Positions 1-12,983 of a stretch of DNA of 64,000 bases are shown here, one piece after another; the first letter of the stretch is position 1, and each line of letters begins with the position of its first letter. This stretch comes from Dasyornis broadbenti (lineage: Eukaryota; Chordata; Aves; Passeriformes; Dasyornithidae): positions 186,001 through 250,000 of the forward strand of contig VZRN01001161.1 of NCBI GenBank assembly GCA_013397935.1. The letters run 5' to 3'. The position numbers were made by a program, and so were the translations under genes. The notes under the pieces were generated by a model that was given only the letters and a program-made list of their open reading frames with translations, was not told where the DNA came from and made no database searches.

Positions 1-894
1 TACAGGCTGATCCTGTGGCCGATTCCTGTCTTCTAAATGAAGTGACTGATACATACTACCCTGAACTACATAAAAACCTTTATGATGCAACCAGAGGACA
101 GACTACGGCCAGACGGTGCTTGAGGGAGCTCATACAATCTGTGTGTGCGAATTTGCATCCAATTTTAAAAGTATCCGACAGAGGGAAGCGCTTCGAAGTG
201 TGCAATTACACAGCACGTTCGGCTGACTGAAATCGGCTCTGTGGCAGTCCTCCTCTCCCTATTAGCCCCAGACTCGCATTCTCGCTTCTTCCATTTATTT
301 GCTTTTGCGATGTTAATTTTCTGCTGGTTTAGGTCCCCAACAAACTTATCACGGGAACTGATAAATGTTGGTACAAGGGGGGAGGGCGAGACTGTGGAAG
401 CGTCTTAATCTGTTGTATATAGGGGTATGCCGTCTCGGTATAAAGCTCGTCTTCCTTTTGCCTGTATCTACCTGCTTCACTTAAACATTTCACCTTCGTA
501 CCTCCGGAGAGCACGTCCCAAGAACACCTCAGCATACCCGTGCTCTCTTCTCGAGAGCCGTGCGCTGTACGTACAATCAAACCCCTCCTCTTTTTCTCTC
601 CACGTAGAGCACGAGCGCTGAGCCGAAAACTCCTGTTAACTAGGGTGACAAGTTTCCAGCAAGCTTTGGATCACGGGGAAAGGGAACACCCGTGTCCCGG
701 CAATATAAGGTATAGACGCCTCGGCTTGTGCAACACAGCAGCAGGGCAGAGCTCGTTTTATTCTTGCCTTTTTTGGATCTGCACGCACACAGCCCTCAGC
801 ACAATGGAGCCGGCTCCGCGATAGCGCAGCACGATACGAGCAGCAGAAATAAAGTCACTGCAGCGCTGCTCGCCAAGGGTGTAATTGCCGGCGA
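1..894. other. Upstream flank without recognised gene
   Basis: I see no exon, RNA gene or classified repeat here. Base composition is only moderate in GC, yet CpG dinucleotides are frequent (for example around 186-222, 425-460 and 535-630), as expected at the edge of an unmethylated promoter. Two TATA-like strings occur, TATAAAG near 439 and TATAAGG near 704, and an AATAAA hexamer lies near 848. Their spacing loosely recalls a solitary LTR, but I could not find paired TG...CA ends or a target-site duplication, so I do not call one. Short open frames here show no recognisable domain. Confidence 0.5.
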
Positions 895-1218
895 TCCACC
901 CCGCGTGGCAGCTCCGCCGATGGCGTGATCACCAAAGACTTCTACGTCCCAGGCAGGCCAGCGCCGCTCCCGCCCTCTGCCCTGCGGAGCTGCGGGGCTC
1001 CGAGAGCCGCCTGCAGCACGGCTGGAGCACAGCCCGCGGCTTCCCGAGGCAGCGCCGAGGCTCACCACGCTCCGGCGTCCCGATCTGCGGCGCCGGGAAG
1101 GTACCACCTCCCTCCCAAAAAAACTTTCCACCGCGGGCCACTCGGCTGCGATTCCGCGCCCCGGCCGCCGCCGAGCGAAGCGGGAAGGACCTGCCCCCTC
1201 CCCGCTGCCTGCTCCCTT

Positions 1219-1227
1219 CCCCGCCCC
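1219..1227 (-). promoter_or_regulatory. GC box (Sp1/KLF type)
   Basis: CCCCGCCCC on the + strand reads GGGGCGGGG on the - strand, the consensus Sp/KLF site, and it sits inside the CpG island. Factor binding is inferred. Confidence 0.55.
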
Positions 1228-1266
1228 GGAGGGCCCGGCTGCCCACCTTGGCGGCAGGGAGGCTGC

Positions 1267-1273
1267 GGGGCGG
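1267..1273 (+). promoter_or_regulatory. GC box (Sp1/KLF type)
   Basis: GGGGCGG, located 12 bases upstream of the CCAAT box. The combination of a GC box and CCAAT is typical of TATA-less promoters. Binding is inferred. Confidence 0.5.
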
Positions 1274-1284
1274 ACCCCCCGGAG

Positions 1285-1289
1285 CCAAT
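1285..1289 (+). promoter_or_regulatory. CCAAT box (NF-Y type)
   Basis: GAGCCAATGG matches the NF-Y consensus core and flanks. It lies about 120 bases upstream of the exon 1 donor. If it works at the usual distance, transcription would start at roughly 1340-1390 and exon 1 would be short. Confidence 0.5.
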
Positions 1290-1303
1290 GGCCGCGGCAA
1301 GGC

Positions 1304-1379
1304 GGGCAGGGTGCGGGGGGCGGCGCCGGGCCGACAATAGGGGCGGTGTGGGCAGCGGGGCCGGGCGGGGAGCTGGGGG
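1304..1379 (+). other. G-quadruplex-capable G runs
   Basis: Two sets of four G runs meet the standard G3+N1-7 rule on the + (non-template) strand. The first spans 1304-1330, with runs at 1304, 1309, 1315 and 1328 and loops of 2, 3 and 7. The second spans 1357-1379, with runs at 1357, 1363, 1367 and 1375 and loops of 2, 1 and 4. The second probably lies in or next to the untranslated first exon. Folding in DNA or RNA is an inference from sequence. Confidence 0.5.
1340..1346 (+). promoter_or_regulatory. GC box (Sp1/KLF type)
   Basis: GGGGCGG within the most G-rich part of the island. A further GGGCGG is at 1403-1408, next to the splice donor. Confidence 0.45.
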
Positions 1380-2463
1380 AGAGCTGGGCAGCACCTTGCA
1401 GCGGGCGGAAGGTGAGTCCCGCCGCGCCGGGGAAGGGGATTTCCTCGCTTGTTTTGTAACCGGGAACTTTGCGCAGGGGTTGAGCGTCCGGACGGGTTCG
1501 TTCTTCTTCACCCTCCTTCCCCCCTGCTATTTTTCCTCTCATTTAGATCTGGGGTACTGAGCCTGCCTTCCCCCTCCTGTCTCTTCGCTCCTGCCTCACC
1601 GGCTCATTCATTTAACAAAGGGACTTGTTCTCAGTCCCGGGGCTTTGCGAGCGGGAAGCCCTTCGGGGCAGCATACTTGGGGTCTCGCGGCAGAGGTTGG
1701 GGTGGGTTCAGGGCTCAGCCCAGAGTTTCTGCCAAGCACCCCGTGCTGCCTTCGGCTGGAGGGGCGGGCGCTTTGGGCTAACACAAAGAATTGAGGAGTT
1801 GGACCCATGCTGGGCGATGGGGTGATGAAGCCTCGGGCTTTGTGTGGCTGGTGAAGGAGGGATGGAGAGGTGGAAGCTTGTCTTTTAACCCTTCCGCCCG
1901 CGTGTGTCTACGAAACCGTGGCTTTTTGCTAGTAAAGTACTTAAGAAGCAAAGCCGAACTTCGGGATAGTGGCATAATTCAGATTGGAGGGGCCGTCAGG
2001 TGGTCTCTTAATCCAGCCCTCTTCAAAGCAGGGGTTTCTGCCTGGGGAGTGGGCAGCAGTGAAGGGACCTCGGAGATGGGTGGCACCTCTGGGTGCGCTT
2101 GAATACTTCGGGGAGCGCGAAGGAGGAGGCAGCACCAGCGGGACGTGTCTTCAGAGGCGATAACGCTTCTGTCCTCTTCTGGAAAATACCCCAGTCCACA
2201 GTTCTCCCATGCCTGCAATCTCTGGTCTTGCTGCTTTTGTTATCTAGAGGGCTTAAAATTCATGATTGTTGGGAATAGCTGGCTCCATCCGTATGTGTGT
2301 CACGGTACATCTGCTCCTGCTGAGCATTACTCGATCCTTATTCCGACATTGCCTCCAGGAGTTTTTTCTTCAGGAGCAAGATTTATAAATAGGTGTCAGA
2401 ACCTGGCGCTTTGCTTGAGACTGGCTGTAAGGCATGTACTTTATGTGGTAATTAAGTATGAGA

Positions 2464-2482
2464 TGTGTGTGTGTGTGTGTGT
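2464..2482. repeat. (TG)n microsatellite
   Basis: An uninterrupted TG dinucleotide run of about nine to ten units inside intron 1. It is short, so probably only mildly variable. Confidence 0.85.
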
Positions 2483-5400
2483 AAGAACAACCATAAAAGC
2501 TGTTCAGTTAGCCAAGCTTTTCATTTTCAAAGTGAAAGCAGGTATTGTAGCTGGGTAAAATGGCTGTGTCGGGCACACACGGAAGAATGTTTATTTTCTT
2601 TGCTCGCAATTACTCTTTACACAGTGGCTCACGGATGCCTTTCACTGAACCACCTCCCCCTTCTCCATACCTGGAGTTTCCTGGCGCTGTGCACATTACC
2701 TGGCCGAGCAGGGAGCCTCTTCCTGTCTGCTGCCCCAATACCTCTTAGTGTGGGTGTGTTGATCTTTCTCTCAGTTTTATAGGGTAAGGCTGGAAAAAGT
2801 CCTCCTTGTGGAACAGTTTGTGTGTGTATCCACTGGATGCTTGGAAATTGCTTTTCCCTGTGCATTTTTTTTGTGGGTAAGTCAGAGAACTGAAGCTCAT
2901 CTCTGCACAGAGAACAGAAGGTGAAGTGGGAATTTAAATATGTCTAAATACCGATTCTCTTTAACTCTGGATTGTCCGTCTTGTGCCACAGAACAGAATT
3001 TGTTCTCTGCTGTACTGTATAACAGAGTCGGAGTCTAAGACTGGACAATAATAAGCCAGGTGATTTTTTTTTTTTTAGCCCTTTTTGAGTCCTATGGAGA
3101 AGGACCAGCATGTTTAAATGGGATGATATAATTACCATTCGTGGATTTGGAAATGAAAGCCAAAAATAAACTTGAAGAAGAAAATGCTCTTATAACATAA
3201 CAGCAAGAATGCTTTAACTGGTTTTTGGGGAATACTATGTGCTCTGGGTGTTGTTCAGAAAAAAAAAAGAATAGGGAAAGTGGGGCTTTTAGTTCATGAT
3301 TTTCTGTGCATCATGGGGATATTGGAAGAAATATGTGACAAGTCCAATATAACTGCCACAGCTGAAAATGTATTGCCTGTTTATTGTGTTTCCGACTGCC
3401 TTGCTTGCTCTGGATTGAAAACTGATGCTAGCTCTCTTTACTCGAGAGGTCAAAGAACTGTTTTATTATCTTTTTCCAGGTCTGTGAAGGGAGACCTTTC
3501 TCTCAGCTTTGATTCCAATGCATGAATTTCACCTAGTTTGCTAACTAGTGTTTTGTCTTTTTATAAATGTAGGTGAGCTGCAGTATGGCTTCTTTCCTTC
3601 TTTTTGCCCTTTTGTACACCTTGTGTCACTTCCTTGGTGCGGCAAGTTTTGTAGTTTCAAAAGCTTGTTGTTATGGTCCAATTTCCTTATATGCTTAAGA
3701 GTGTACAGAACAACCTAAGGCTGAAATAAAATTGTCTCTGTAGAAAAATACAGAAATGATCCAGAGCTCCACCCTCAAAGTTTTACTCTGGTTTTACAGT
3801 TTATCCTGTCAACATCAGATAATAGAAGCAAATAGACTTTGTAAACGAACTGATCAGTCTTGGTGAGGAGGTGCAAGACACAGACTGAAACCAGGCAACT
3901 AAAAATAAGCCGTATTTCTTAAAAGCCTAGTCAGCCATTAGCCCTCTGACAGGTACAAGAATGCCTGCTGTTGGCGTTTTACCTCTATGGGAAGGCAAAA
4001 TAATACTGTATGCCAGAATTGTATTGTGTCAAAGAGTGTTTTTCTATACCTGGCAAGGAGCTGAACTAATTTTCTCAGCCTAATGCCTTGGCTTGTGCAG
4101 GAACTGGGGAGAATGTAAGCATGTTCTGCTTGATGCTGAGGGCTTGCTCTTATGGATAAAATAGTCCAGTTTGTGACTCTTCTTATGCACTTGCACAGCT
4201 CTCACCTGGGAGGAGCTGCTTTGCACCTCTGTTCACAGAGATGGGAATGGTTGGGTCCATTCCCTTTGGTGGCAGCAGAACTGGGACTGTCATCCAAAGC
4301 TCACTGATGTGGCACAGAAGTCACAGTGATCAGTTCTTCCTATCTGAGGTTAAGGCACGTGGTGCTCTTTAGCAATGAATAGGTTAAAAGTACCTGATGC
4401 TGCTTGTACTAATCAGGGTTTTTACTCAAACTGAAGTTCAAGTTTGAAATTCCTGCACCTGGGTGCAGCTGTGCACAGCATGAGCAGGTGTGGATGTTAT
4501 GGCTGTGAGGGGTAACACTCAATGCTTCAGTGGTGATGACTGCTCCTAGCTTTGTGCAGGAGAGGAAGCTGTCTTTTGTCCCATCTCACCTCAGATGTGT
4601 CCTCAGAGCTGTGGATGAGTCTTTGGGTCCTTCCATGGTCTGTCTTCTTTTTGGCATGTGACACTGGGGTGTGTGCCACAGTTTCAAGGCCCTCCATGAA
4701 TTCACTTGATGAAAACATGAATGCTCCAAGCTGCAAACATGATTGCTCTGAGCTGAACATGTTTTCCCAGGCTTCCAGTATGATCTGCAGAGAGAAAAAG
4801 GCCCTTTTAGGATGTGCCTTATCATCCTCCTGTAGGTGTTTTTAAAATAGGTCAGAGAGTTGCACTCTAAAAATGCTGATTCCTCTTGTAGTCTCCCTGG
4901 TCTCCTCTGTCTCCCATGTGTTGTGTTTTATGTGGGAGCAGCTGATAGGAGTTTCACCTGCTCCTCTCACAGTGGGGATGCGGGCAGGCAGCATTGCTAA
5001 CAGATCCATCAGCAAAAGCACTGTGGTAGTGTGGCTTTCACCCTTTCTCTTCATTTTAGCACTTGTTTGCTGGGATGGGGGAAGAGGAAACAAACAAACA
5101 AAAAAAGCCATCTGAGAAGTGGATATCCAGGGGAATTTGAAGAAAAAGTCAAAGTATTCAGTTCTGGTTTGTGTACTAACATAGTCTCAGACTGGCAATC
5201 CGAGTATTCCAGCTTCCACTTGTACACTATCAATCTCTTGTGTATAGTCTGAGATGCAGGTTAAACAATAACTTTCTCTCCATAGTTTCTTTCCTTCATG
5301 CAATCTCTACTCTTTGGACCTGCCATATAGCTAGTTTGTTTTACTCTTGAGCTGGTATAACTGCCTTCAAGGCATTTTATTCCTTACTTCCTGTCAAAAG

Positions 5401-8400
5401 TCAGAAGTGACACTGAATCATAGGTTTTAAAAAAGGAAGAGAAAAAAGTTGCTGGTGTAGAAAAAAGATCCTAATTTGTGAAAATTGGGCCAAATCATAA
5501 GACTGGAGAAGTAGTAACCAAATGCACTTTCTGGAAAGAAAGAATTTCTACGAAAGTAGCCCTTTGTGATCCCAATTACCAGGTGAGAGACAGGGCACAA
5601 AATATATTGTGACTGCCTTGAAGCATGTAACATCTAGCTGCAATCAATTCCTAGATCTAGGTGGGCCTTTAGCCTGTGAGGAAATCAAGTGGCGAGAATG
5701 TGCTGCATGCAGGTGGGGCATAAAGACTTGTGTCATGCCTTTTTTCCCCCTATTTTTCCATAAAGTCTGTCCACCGGTAATCTAAAAGGAAAATGGTGGA
5801 GGAAAATAATTGCTATTCATATTGTGTGTGTTTTGGGAATGGAGGAGTCGTCCCAAGTTTACCTTAAGGCATTGTCTCGTGCCCTTGTGAGCTTGATGCG
5901 TGTAGTTACAGTGTCTGTCCATGGTTCACAGCTGATGGCATTTGATGACTATCCAGATGGCAGCAGAGAGAAGGAAAATCAAATACAAAAGGTTAGGACA
6001 CAGTTTGACAGACTGGCTTGCTAAGGTCGTAGTACCACTTTGAGTTGCTTTTTCTAAGCATCAGTAGGGTTTTGAACTATCAACTTCCTTAATGACTGTA
6101 GTGGCACACAGGTATTTTAGAAGATGCTTCTCTTACAAGGCAAAGCCCATTTCTCAGGGCTTATGTTCTATTCATGAAGTAAGAGCTGGAGTGCGAAATA
6201 TTTTCGTTTGAACCAGTGGATTGCATCATGTGGTTTTTTTCCTCTTTTGCATACAGTGTAATGCAACATACCTCGTCACTTATTTGGCATAAAGAAATCA
6301 CAAGATAGATTATTTTTTGTACCTACATACTCCCAAATGCACATTCTATGCTGATCTTAAAATAAGAGTGGCTTGGCCTCTTAACTCTCTGTGGAAAGAG
6401 TAGAGAAGTGATTTCTTTTGTAAATCTTGTATTTAATTTTCCCAGCTGTCTGTAAGGAAACATTATGTGGTTTTGCGAACAAGTTCAACTTAGAGGCTTT
6501 GTGCCAGGATGATTCTACGATTTGCCTTTAGTAGGTATTTCAAGAATGTCTTGTTTCAATCATGCTCTGAGAGGCTAGAAATCACAGCTGAATGTGGAAT
6601 TCATGTGCTTCCAGAGTTCAGACTTGTTTGGGGTGAAGGAAAAGCTGATTTCCTTCCGCAGCAGAAGGGAGGGATATTCCAACCCCTCTTTCCCAATTCC
6701 CTGTGTACCACTGAAGCTGTTAAATTCATTCAGCTCAAGGCCTTGTGCTCACCTCTGTGTAAGGTTTTGAGGCTGTTACTGAGCTCTCTAATGCCAGCGT
6801 GTGTCGAGGCAGAGGAGAAGAAAAAATGAGGCCAGGCTCATAATGCATCCTCTGCTTTTCTTGCTCATTAAACTGGTCACCTGAGCCTGAACTCCTGTGT
6901 CCCTTCACAATAGAAGGTAGATTTGTCAGGTAACAGCTGTGAAGACCAGGGAGTGCAAAGCAGAAAGAGGGATTAGCAGCAAAGGGACACATCAGGATTC
7001 GAAATGCAATATTGATTAGCCCATTAAAATTAATAAGACACTCAATTATAAAAGTCCCATTACATTTTGCAGTTCTTCTGGAAATAGAACAATTTATGTC
7101 CTTATCCTTTCAGAAATACCTCACACAAGACGAATTTTAATGTCATTTTCCTCTGCAAACCACAGAGTGTGTTAACTTTTAATACAGCCCAAGTTTGTCA
7201 GTATTTTATTCAGTAAAACATTGTTTTTGGTAGGTGACTGTTTTTAATAGACTGGAAGATGCAGTCATAGTATGATGTGCTAAAAAGTTTCTTTCATTGA
7301 GAGTGATCCAAATTAGTGTGTAATTGGACAAATGTTGTTTTAGGTAGGGTCAAAAATTAAATGGCAGATATTCACATACTGGCCAATTTTAGCAAATCAG
7401 ACAAATCTGTTTCAAAATACAGCACATAGAGGGGAAAAGCATTGATTCAAGCTCAGGAACTCAAGGAACAAGTGTGTGAAAAGGCATGTTGTTCCTAAAA
7501 GGGAAAAGTAAACATTTTTCCTAATTCTTCAGAAATCTGTATATGGCCTCCACAGTACATAAATGCAATTTTTCAGGCTGCAGATCTAATTGCCTTATGG
7601 AACCATAAATGACTTAAAGATGGATTTCCAATGTGAATTTCTATGCTTTGCTAATTATTGTGGGGTGGTTGTTTGTTTTTTTTGTTTATTTTTTTTTTTA
7701 AATAATATCTTTAATAAAGGTTTTGCTTGAGAGGGTTTGAGCCACCTGACTCATGGCAATTCTTGCTGAAATGAGGAATTGCTCTAGGAATACTCAGTTT
7801 CCATGCAAGAGAGAGGCTGGAGGAAAAGAAAGTAATGAAAGTAAGATCCTGGAATGATTGTTAAGTGGATGGCACTTATCATGGATGTAGTGACTGCTAT
7901 TTATTTTTTTCCACAGAAGTTTGATTGAATTTTTTTTGCCACATTGGCCAGGAGAGCTAACTTTCCTGTTCAACCACAAAATGTTAACCACAAGCTTGTA
8001 GTTCACATCCCTGTTTTGCACTGCCATTGTGGTCATCTTCAGTCCCACTTTGGAATAGGATGCGTGTTCAATTTCAATGTTGCTTCTCTGGCCTCACAAT
8101 CACAGCAGATCACAGGGGATAACGAAAAGCCTTTGGGAGCTGAACTCAAAGGAGAGGCCCAGAAATGAAATGATGATAACACCATATAGCCCTTCATCAA
8201 GACCATCCCCTTTTTGATAATCAAAGTCAGTGGCAAGGTTCTTTGGTAAAATGTATGCATGTTGTGGGTGTGTGTTAAGGTGTTCGATGCTTTCTGTTAA
8301 GCTCCCAAGATTCTGGAGATGTGAAAGCTATGCAAAAATATGTGTCATATAAAAGAGACTTCTCCCACTCCTATCTGTAGAGAGAAATGACAGAATTTGA

Positions 8401-11400
8401 TCCAAATGTGCCTTGAAGACTTAAATAAAGAGATTTAAGCACACAGAGGCTTTGGTTTGAGCATCTAGTTCCTAATTTTGGGTAAGGAAGTGACGGTATC
8501 TACTACCTCTTAACAGTGAGTTACTAGCATTATAACTTGGTTCTCCAAAATCGCTGAAATCTTCACTGAGTAGCCTTGCAGAAAGTCAGAGAAGTTGTGA
8601 GGGAAGGAAGGGGAGGGAACTGCAGCAACAAGTATTGTCTCACAGTTATCTTGATCTGATACAAAAATCTGCATTTTAATTTCTGGCTCATCAAATTTCT
8701 TATTGTTACATCAGCCTGTATGTCTTGGTAATAAGGTGTCTGGGAAAATTGCAGTCTCTTACATTTGTGTGTGCTATAAATTCTTCTATGCAATTTTGAC
8801 TCCCTTGGTAGCAGAGAGAATGAGTAAAAAGGCTGTACCATATTCGTAAAAATCAGCAGGAGTCTCATCCACTACCAGGCCACTGCCAAAAGACTCTGAA
8901 GAGGTGAGACTGGAAGTGCTTTTCCAGGCCTGCTTTAATCCCTTTGCGTATATTCCTAAACCAGATTTTAGAGTATGAACAAAATTAAACAGACATTTTA
9001 TCTGGAGCTGTAATCTCCAGTGTCAGACTAGTGTCTCTCTTGCCATTTCTGGGAGCCCTGACAACAAGACTGAACTTAACTCGCAGCATGTGTGGGGGAA
9101 CTAACTTTTGTATTATTCCTGTTTGGTTTCTTTTCTCTGCTTCCATTCCTTGATCATTTCTCTTAAAGCATTATTTGTTTGTTTGTTTTTCTTTTGCCTT
9201 TCTACAGAAACCTTGTTCTTCTCCCACCTATCTTTACTTTCCCTGGCCACTCCTAAGACTGATGAGAAACAGATTCCTCATACTTCTGTGATCCTGAAGA
9301 TACTGGCCAAGCACAGATGAGCAGCAGGGAGGTAAAATATTTTGTCCTCCATCCCAATAAGAAGCATCTTGTTTTGGAGCTTGAGAGGAGGATGAAGACT
9401 GGATAGGGGAAGAAACCCATTACCTTCCTCTGTCAAGAAAGTAGTTTTGGTGATGAGATATCTGGAAACATTTAAATCTGTAGATTTCCTTAGAAAGGCT
9501 GAGGAGGTAAGGGTAGGGCTGGGAATGACAAAAGCAGGACTTGATTCAAGAAGAGAAAGCAAACAACTCAAGATTCCTTCAGGGCTCTCCTGCAAGACAG
9601 AAAATATGCAACAGTATGTTTCTCTGTGTAGGCCGTCTTTAAATGGAGGCAGACGGTCACAGGCAGTGTTTGGATTCTAGGTTCAATAAAGGCGCATACT
9701 TCACTTAGAGGAGGCAAAACAGTGTCACTTGTTAGAATTCAAAATCCATCTCTAAATGCCTCAGTGACTTGTCATCAAGTGACTCACTGCACTGTCATAG
9801 TAGGGCTTCCGGCTTTCACATCAAAGTTATACTTGCTGAAACAGTGTCCTGCCAGCTCATGTTAAAGAGTCCCCCCTCCCAAACTTGTTTCCAATTTACT
9901 CATGGTGAAGAGGTGATTTGGGGGTGTCAGGGCAGGAGAAGGCTGCAAGGGCAGATCAGAAATCTCACTACCTTACAGACTTCAGAGTGCCAGCTTTTTA
10001 TTTGTTTTGTGTGTCTCTGAAGAAAGTCCTTGAGTTGCAAAAGAAAAACCTTCAGAAGTCATGAGCTGTAAAAAACTGTAAGAATTTAGTCATTAACTTT
10101 GTCCAACCAAAAATGTCTTTTTTTTTTTTATTGCGGGCAATGGCTTCTTTTAGAGTTATTTGCTGCTTTAGAAAAATGCTAATGTTGAAATGATCTCAGC
10201 TTGATTTCCTTTATCTCCTGCAGTTCATTAGATGATCATTGGGATAATTTTGTTTCTCTGTTTAATTCACATCATCAATTTTATTCTAGATGACCCTTTG
10301 TTTTTAAGAGCCAATTCTTTTTAACACTAGGTACATCCTGCAAGAGTCCTTCCTGCCTTCTGATCCAATACTTATTCATCCTGGGACCTAGTCCAAATGC
10401 CACCAGCAGTGTTTGTGTGGGCTTTTTTTTGTTTGTTTCAAAAACATTTCAACACATGCTGACATGGGGCAGCATTAAATGTGTAAATGTGCAGTTTAGG
10501 ATGTAATGGTCATGGAGATGAAAAGAATCTCACCTGAGTAGCAAGTGACTTTCTGCTTTTTACATAATACCTTCTTTAAATTTAGTATGACAGTGGATGC
10601 TCTGTGTTTCTGATGATGTTGCTCTTTGAATCCCACCCTGTTATTTTGACTCAGTATCGAGGAGCAGTGACTTCAACAAGGTGATCTCATCCAATGTGTG
10701 GTGTAGCTGTGTTTGTTTTTCAAAGCTTGAGATCCTGTTCCATCTGTACTTCCTGTTGCTATAGGTAAATCATCTGAAATTCAAGATGATAAGCTTGCCT
10801 GATCTCTGTGCTCTGTCTCCTTTCTCTTTAATTCATGTGCTTCCCTTCTGTGGTGGGGCTCTTGTGAGCGTTGTTTGTCTTTTCACTCGGGTCTGAAGGG
10901 GATGAGCTGGGGAAGGGTTCTCTATAAAGCATAACCTGTGCTAGTTTCAGCATAAGAACTCTCTCTGTGAGGGCTCTAAATTCCTAATGAACTAAGTACA
11001 AATTTTGGAGGAGAGTCTGTGGTTGACTTAACATTCTTCTTGACTAACATATGAGAAGCCTGTATTTTGTTTTTTTTCTCAAAACTATCTCACATTCCCC
11101 TCCTCCCCCAAACTATAAAGCAAGGATGTTGCCGCTGGCAGCTGTTTTCCTTTTGGTGTGGTCAACTCAAAATTAACATTAAAAGTATAATTCTGAACTT
11201 GCATTTTCTTGGAGACTGAGTGCATGATGAAAGGACAGGAGGGATCTCTCTCCACCTGCTGGGAGTGTGCTCTTTGCTTGAGTTTCTTAGGAGCTGTGAT
11301 CAGAGGATGAAGCTTGACACAGCTGAGCTCATTGTGGCACAGAGCCATCCAAAAGCAAGGGTGGTTTTCCCTTTCAGCACTTGGCTGTGAGCTGACCTGG

Positions 11401-11713
11401 CAGGAAACTTTGCAAAGCGGTATGAGTGACTGTAGCTGTGGTGTAGTATTAAAGATCACGGAGCTGCCTGCAGGTCTGGAAGGTAGAAGAAAGGTCTGTA
11501 AGACACAGGGTGAGATTTTGTGGCTCCTCAGAACTGACGCTCAAGTAAGTGCCTTTTAACTGTGTCATTGTGGTACCTGCTCTATACAGCTTCTTATTTT
11601 GCTTATTTTGTTCTTATATTCCTCTGTCCCAAAGCTCTCTGAACCTCTAGCACCTGCCCAGTCAGCTCCTGCAGGACCTGATTATGCTGCAGACCTAAAA
11701 GTCCTGGATTTTA

Positions 11714-12106
11714 CAGAATCATAGAATGGCTTGGGTTAGAATGACCTTAAAGATCATCTAGTTTTAACCCCCTTGCCGTGGGCAGGGAACCTTCTACTAG
11801 ACCAGGTTACTCCAAACATCATCCAGCCTGGCCTTGAACACTTCCAGGGATGAGGCATTCACAGCTTCTCTGGGCAACCTGTGCCAGTGCCTCATCACTT
11901 TTACAGTAAGGAATTTCTTCCTAATATCAAGTCTGAACTACCGTCCTTCAGCTTCAGATCACTCCCACTTGCCCTGTCATTCCACACCCTTGTCAGAAGT
12001 CCCTCTCCAACCTTCTTGTAGCTCCCTTTAGGTACTGGAAGGGGCTCTAAGGTGTCCCTGGAGCATTCTCTTCTCCAGCCTGAACAGCCTCAACTCTCTC
12101 AGCCTT
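11714..12106 (-). mobile_element. CR1 LINE, 5'-truncated, antisense to PAK1
   Basis: It begins with AGAATCATAGAATGGCTTGG, the reverse complement of the CR1 3' terminus. It continues through the typical segments (rapid-decay variants of 'accttaaagatcatct', 'gaccaggtt', 'tggccttgaacacttccag', 'aatttcttcctaatatc') into the end of ORF2. Reading the minus strand gives degenerate ORF2 C-terminal codons with stops. The 5' end is truncated, as in nearly all CR1 copies. There is no clear target-site duplication, as is normal for this family. Confidence 0.93.
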
Positions 12107-12983
12107 TTGATTTTGACTCTTCTCTAGCTGTTCTGTCTTTTTCCTGTGAGAAAGACCCTGACAAAAAAATCACAACTGGATCGTGCATTTCTCCCCATCC
12201 CGTTTTTCTTTTCCTCTGAATCCTCCTTTGATGCCATATGGAGGCATAATGCCTGTAATCACTGCCATGCTGTAGGGACTCCCTTGCTTTGCCTAGTGGG
12301 TTCATTTGTTAGCATAGCAGAGAACCTTTGGGATTTCCCCATCACCTACCTGCATAATGTCTTGTGTCGTGTAAGTGTTATATGTATTTGTGAGAAGTTT
12401 TTCAGAATTGAAAGAATTATTATAAGCTGGGCCCAAACTTCTTGCTGGTGTCCAGCTGGAACTATATTTTTACTCCAAGACAGAATTAAGTTGCTAATAC
12501 TGGTGCCCATCGCACAAAATTAAATAATCCTGGTGGTTTGCTGTTCCCCTTCTACCTTCCAGTCCGCTACTTCATAGGCAAAGTGCCATAGTGTAGGAGT
12601 TGCACCAATGTTTGATGGCTTTTTCATGGAGGTGCTGTGATTCCTTGTCACGTTCCACCTAAGCACTGCCAGTAAAGGCTCACAGTGAGCATGAAACAGA
12701 GCTATGCTGTAGAAATAATATGCTTAGTTCTGTGTTATAGGTGGAAAGGGCAAACAGAGAAGCAGCAGGCACAGGAGGAATAGGAAAACACATTTCTGAT
12801 ATAGCATAATGTCATTTTACCTCTGAATACCCTGCAATATATACAGAAATGCTTCAGCAACATCTGTGCCTCAGAATTCATAGCCAAGATGAAAACAAAA
12901 CTTTCATCTGGCAGGAACTGTGCAGCAGGTATTTGGTAAGATCTGCCTGGCATGAAAGAACAAAAACCGAAAGTTGTGGAGGA

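Larger units (their letters stand above)
895..1411 (+). promoter_or_regulatory. CpG-island promoter of PAK1
   Basis: This stretch is strongly GC-rich and dense in CpG, unlike the AT-rich sequence on either side. It carries GC boxes on both strands and a CCAAT box at 1285-1289, and has no good TATA box close to the probable start. It ends at a consensus splice donor, GCGGAAG/GTGAGT at 1411/1412. This is the usual picture of a TATA-less housekeeping-type vertebrate promoter. Assignment to PAK1 is inferred: it is the only CpG island seen upstream of the first coding exon, on the same strand. The transcription start cannot be fixed from sequence alone. Confidence 0.75.
1300..1411 (+). other. Untranslated exon 1 of PAK1 (start uncertain)
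   Basis: The 3' boundary is supported by a consensus donor, AAG/GTGAGT, at 1411/1412 at the downstream edge of the CpG island. The 5' boundary given is nominal, because no initiator motif decides it. The first coding exon (43435) begins at an acceptor with untranslated sequence before the ATG, so at least one upstream noncoding exon must exist, and this is the best candidate. Alternative first exons inside the long intron cannot be excluded. Confidence 0.5.

Noticed and set aside
15..230. 71-codon open frame at the left edge, considered as a 3' exon of an upstream neighbour
   Set aside because: No domain or familiar sequence, and no splice acceptor or polyadenylation context that would make it a terminal exon.
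796..1542. 248-codon open frame on the - strand through the CpG island
   Set aside because: GC-rich DNA lacks stop codons by composition. The translation is a Gly/Arg/Pro/Ala-rich low-complexity chain with no domain, and it covers the promoter and the donor of exon 1.
5415..5440. TGAATCATAGG string that might be a CR1 terminus
   Set aside because: The following sequence (TTTTAAAAAAGG) does not continue into CR1, so it is chance similarity.
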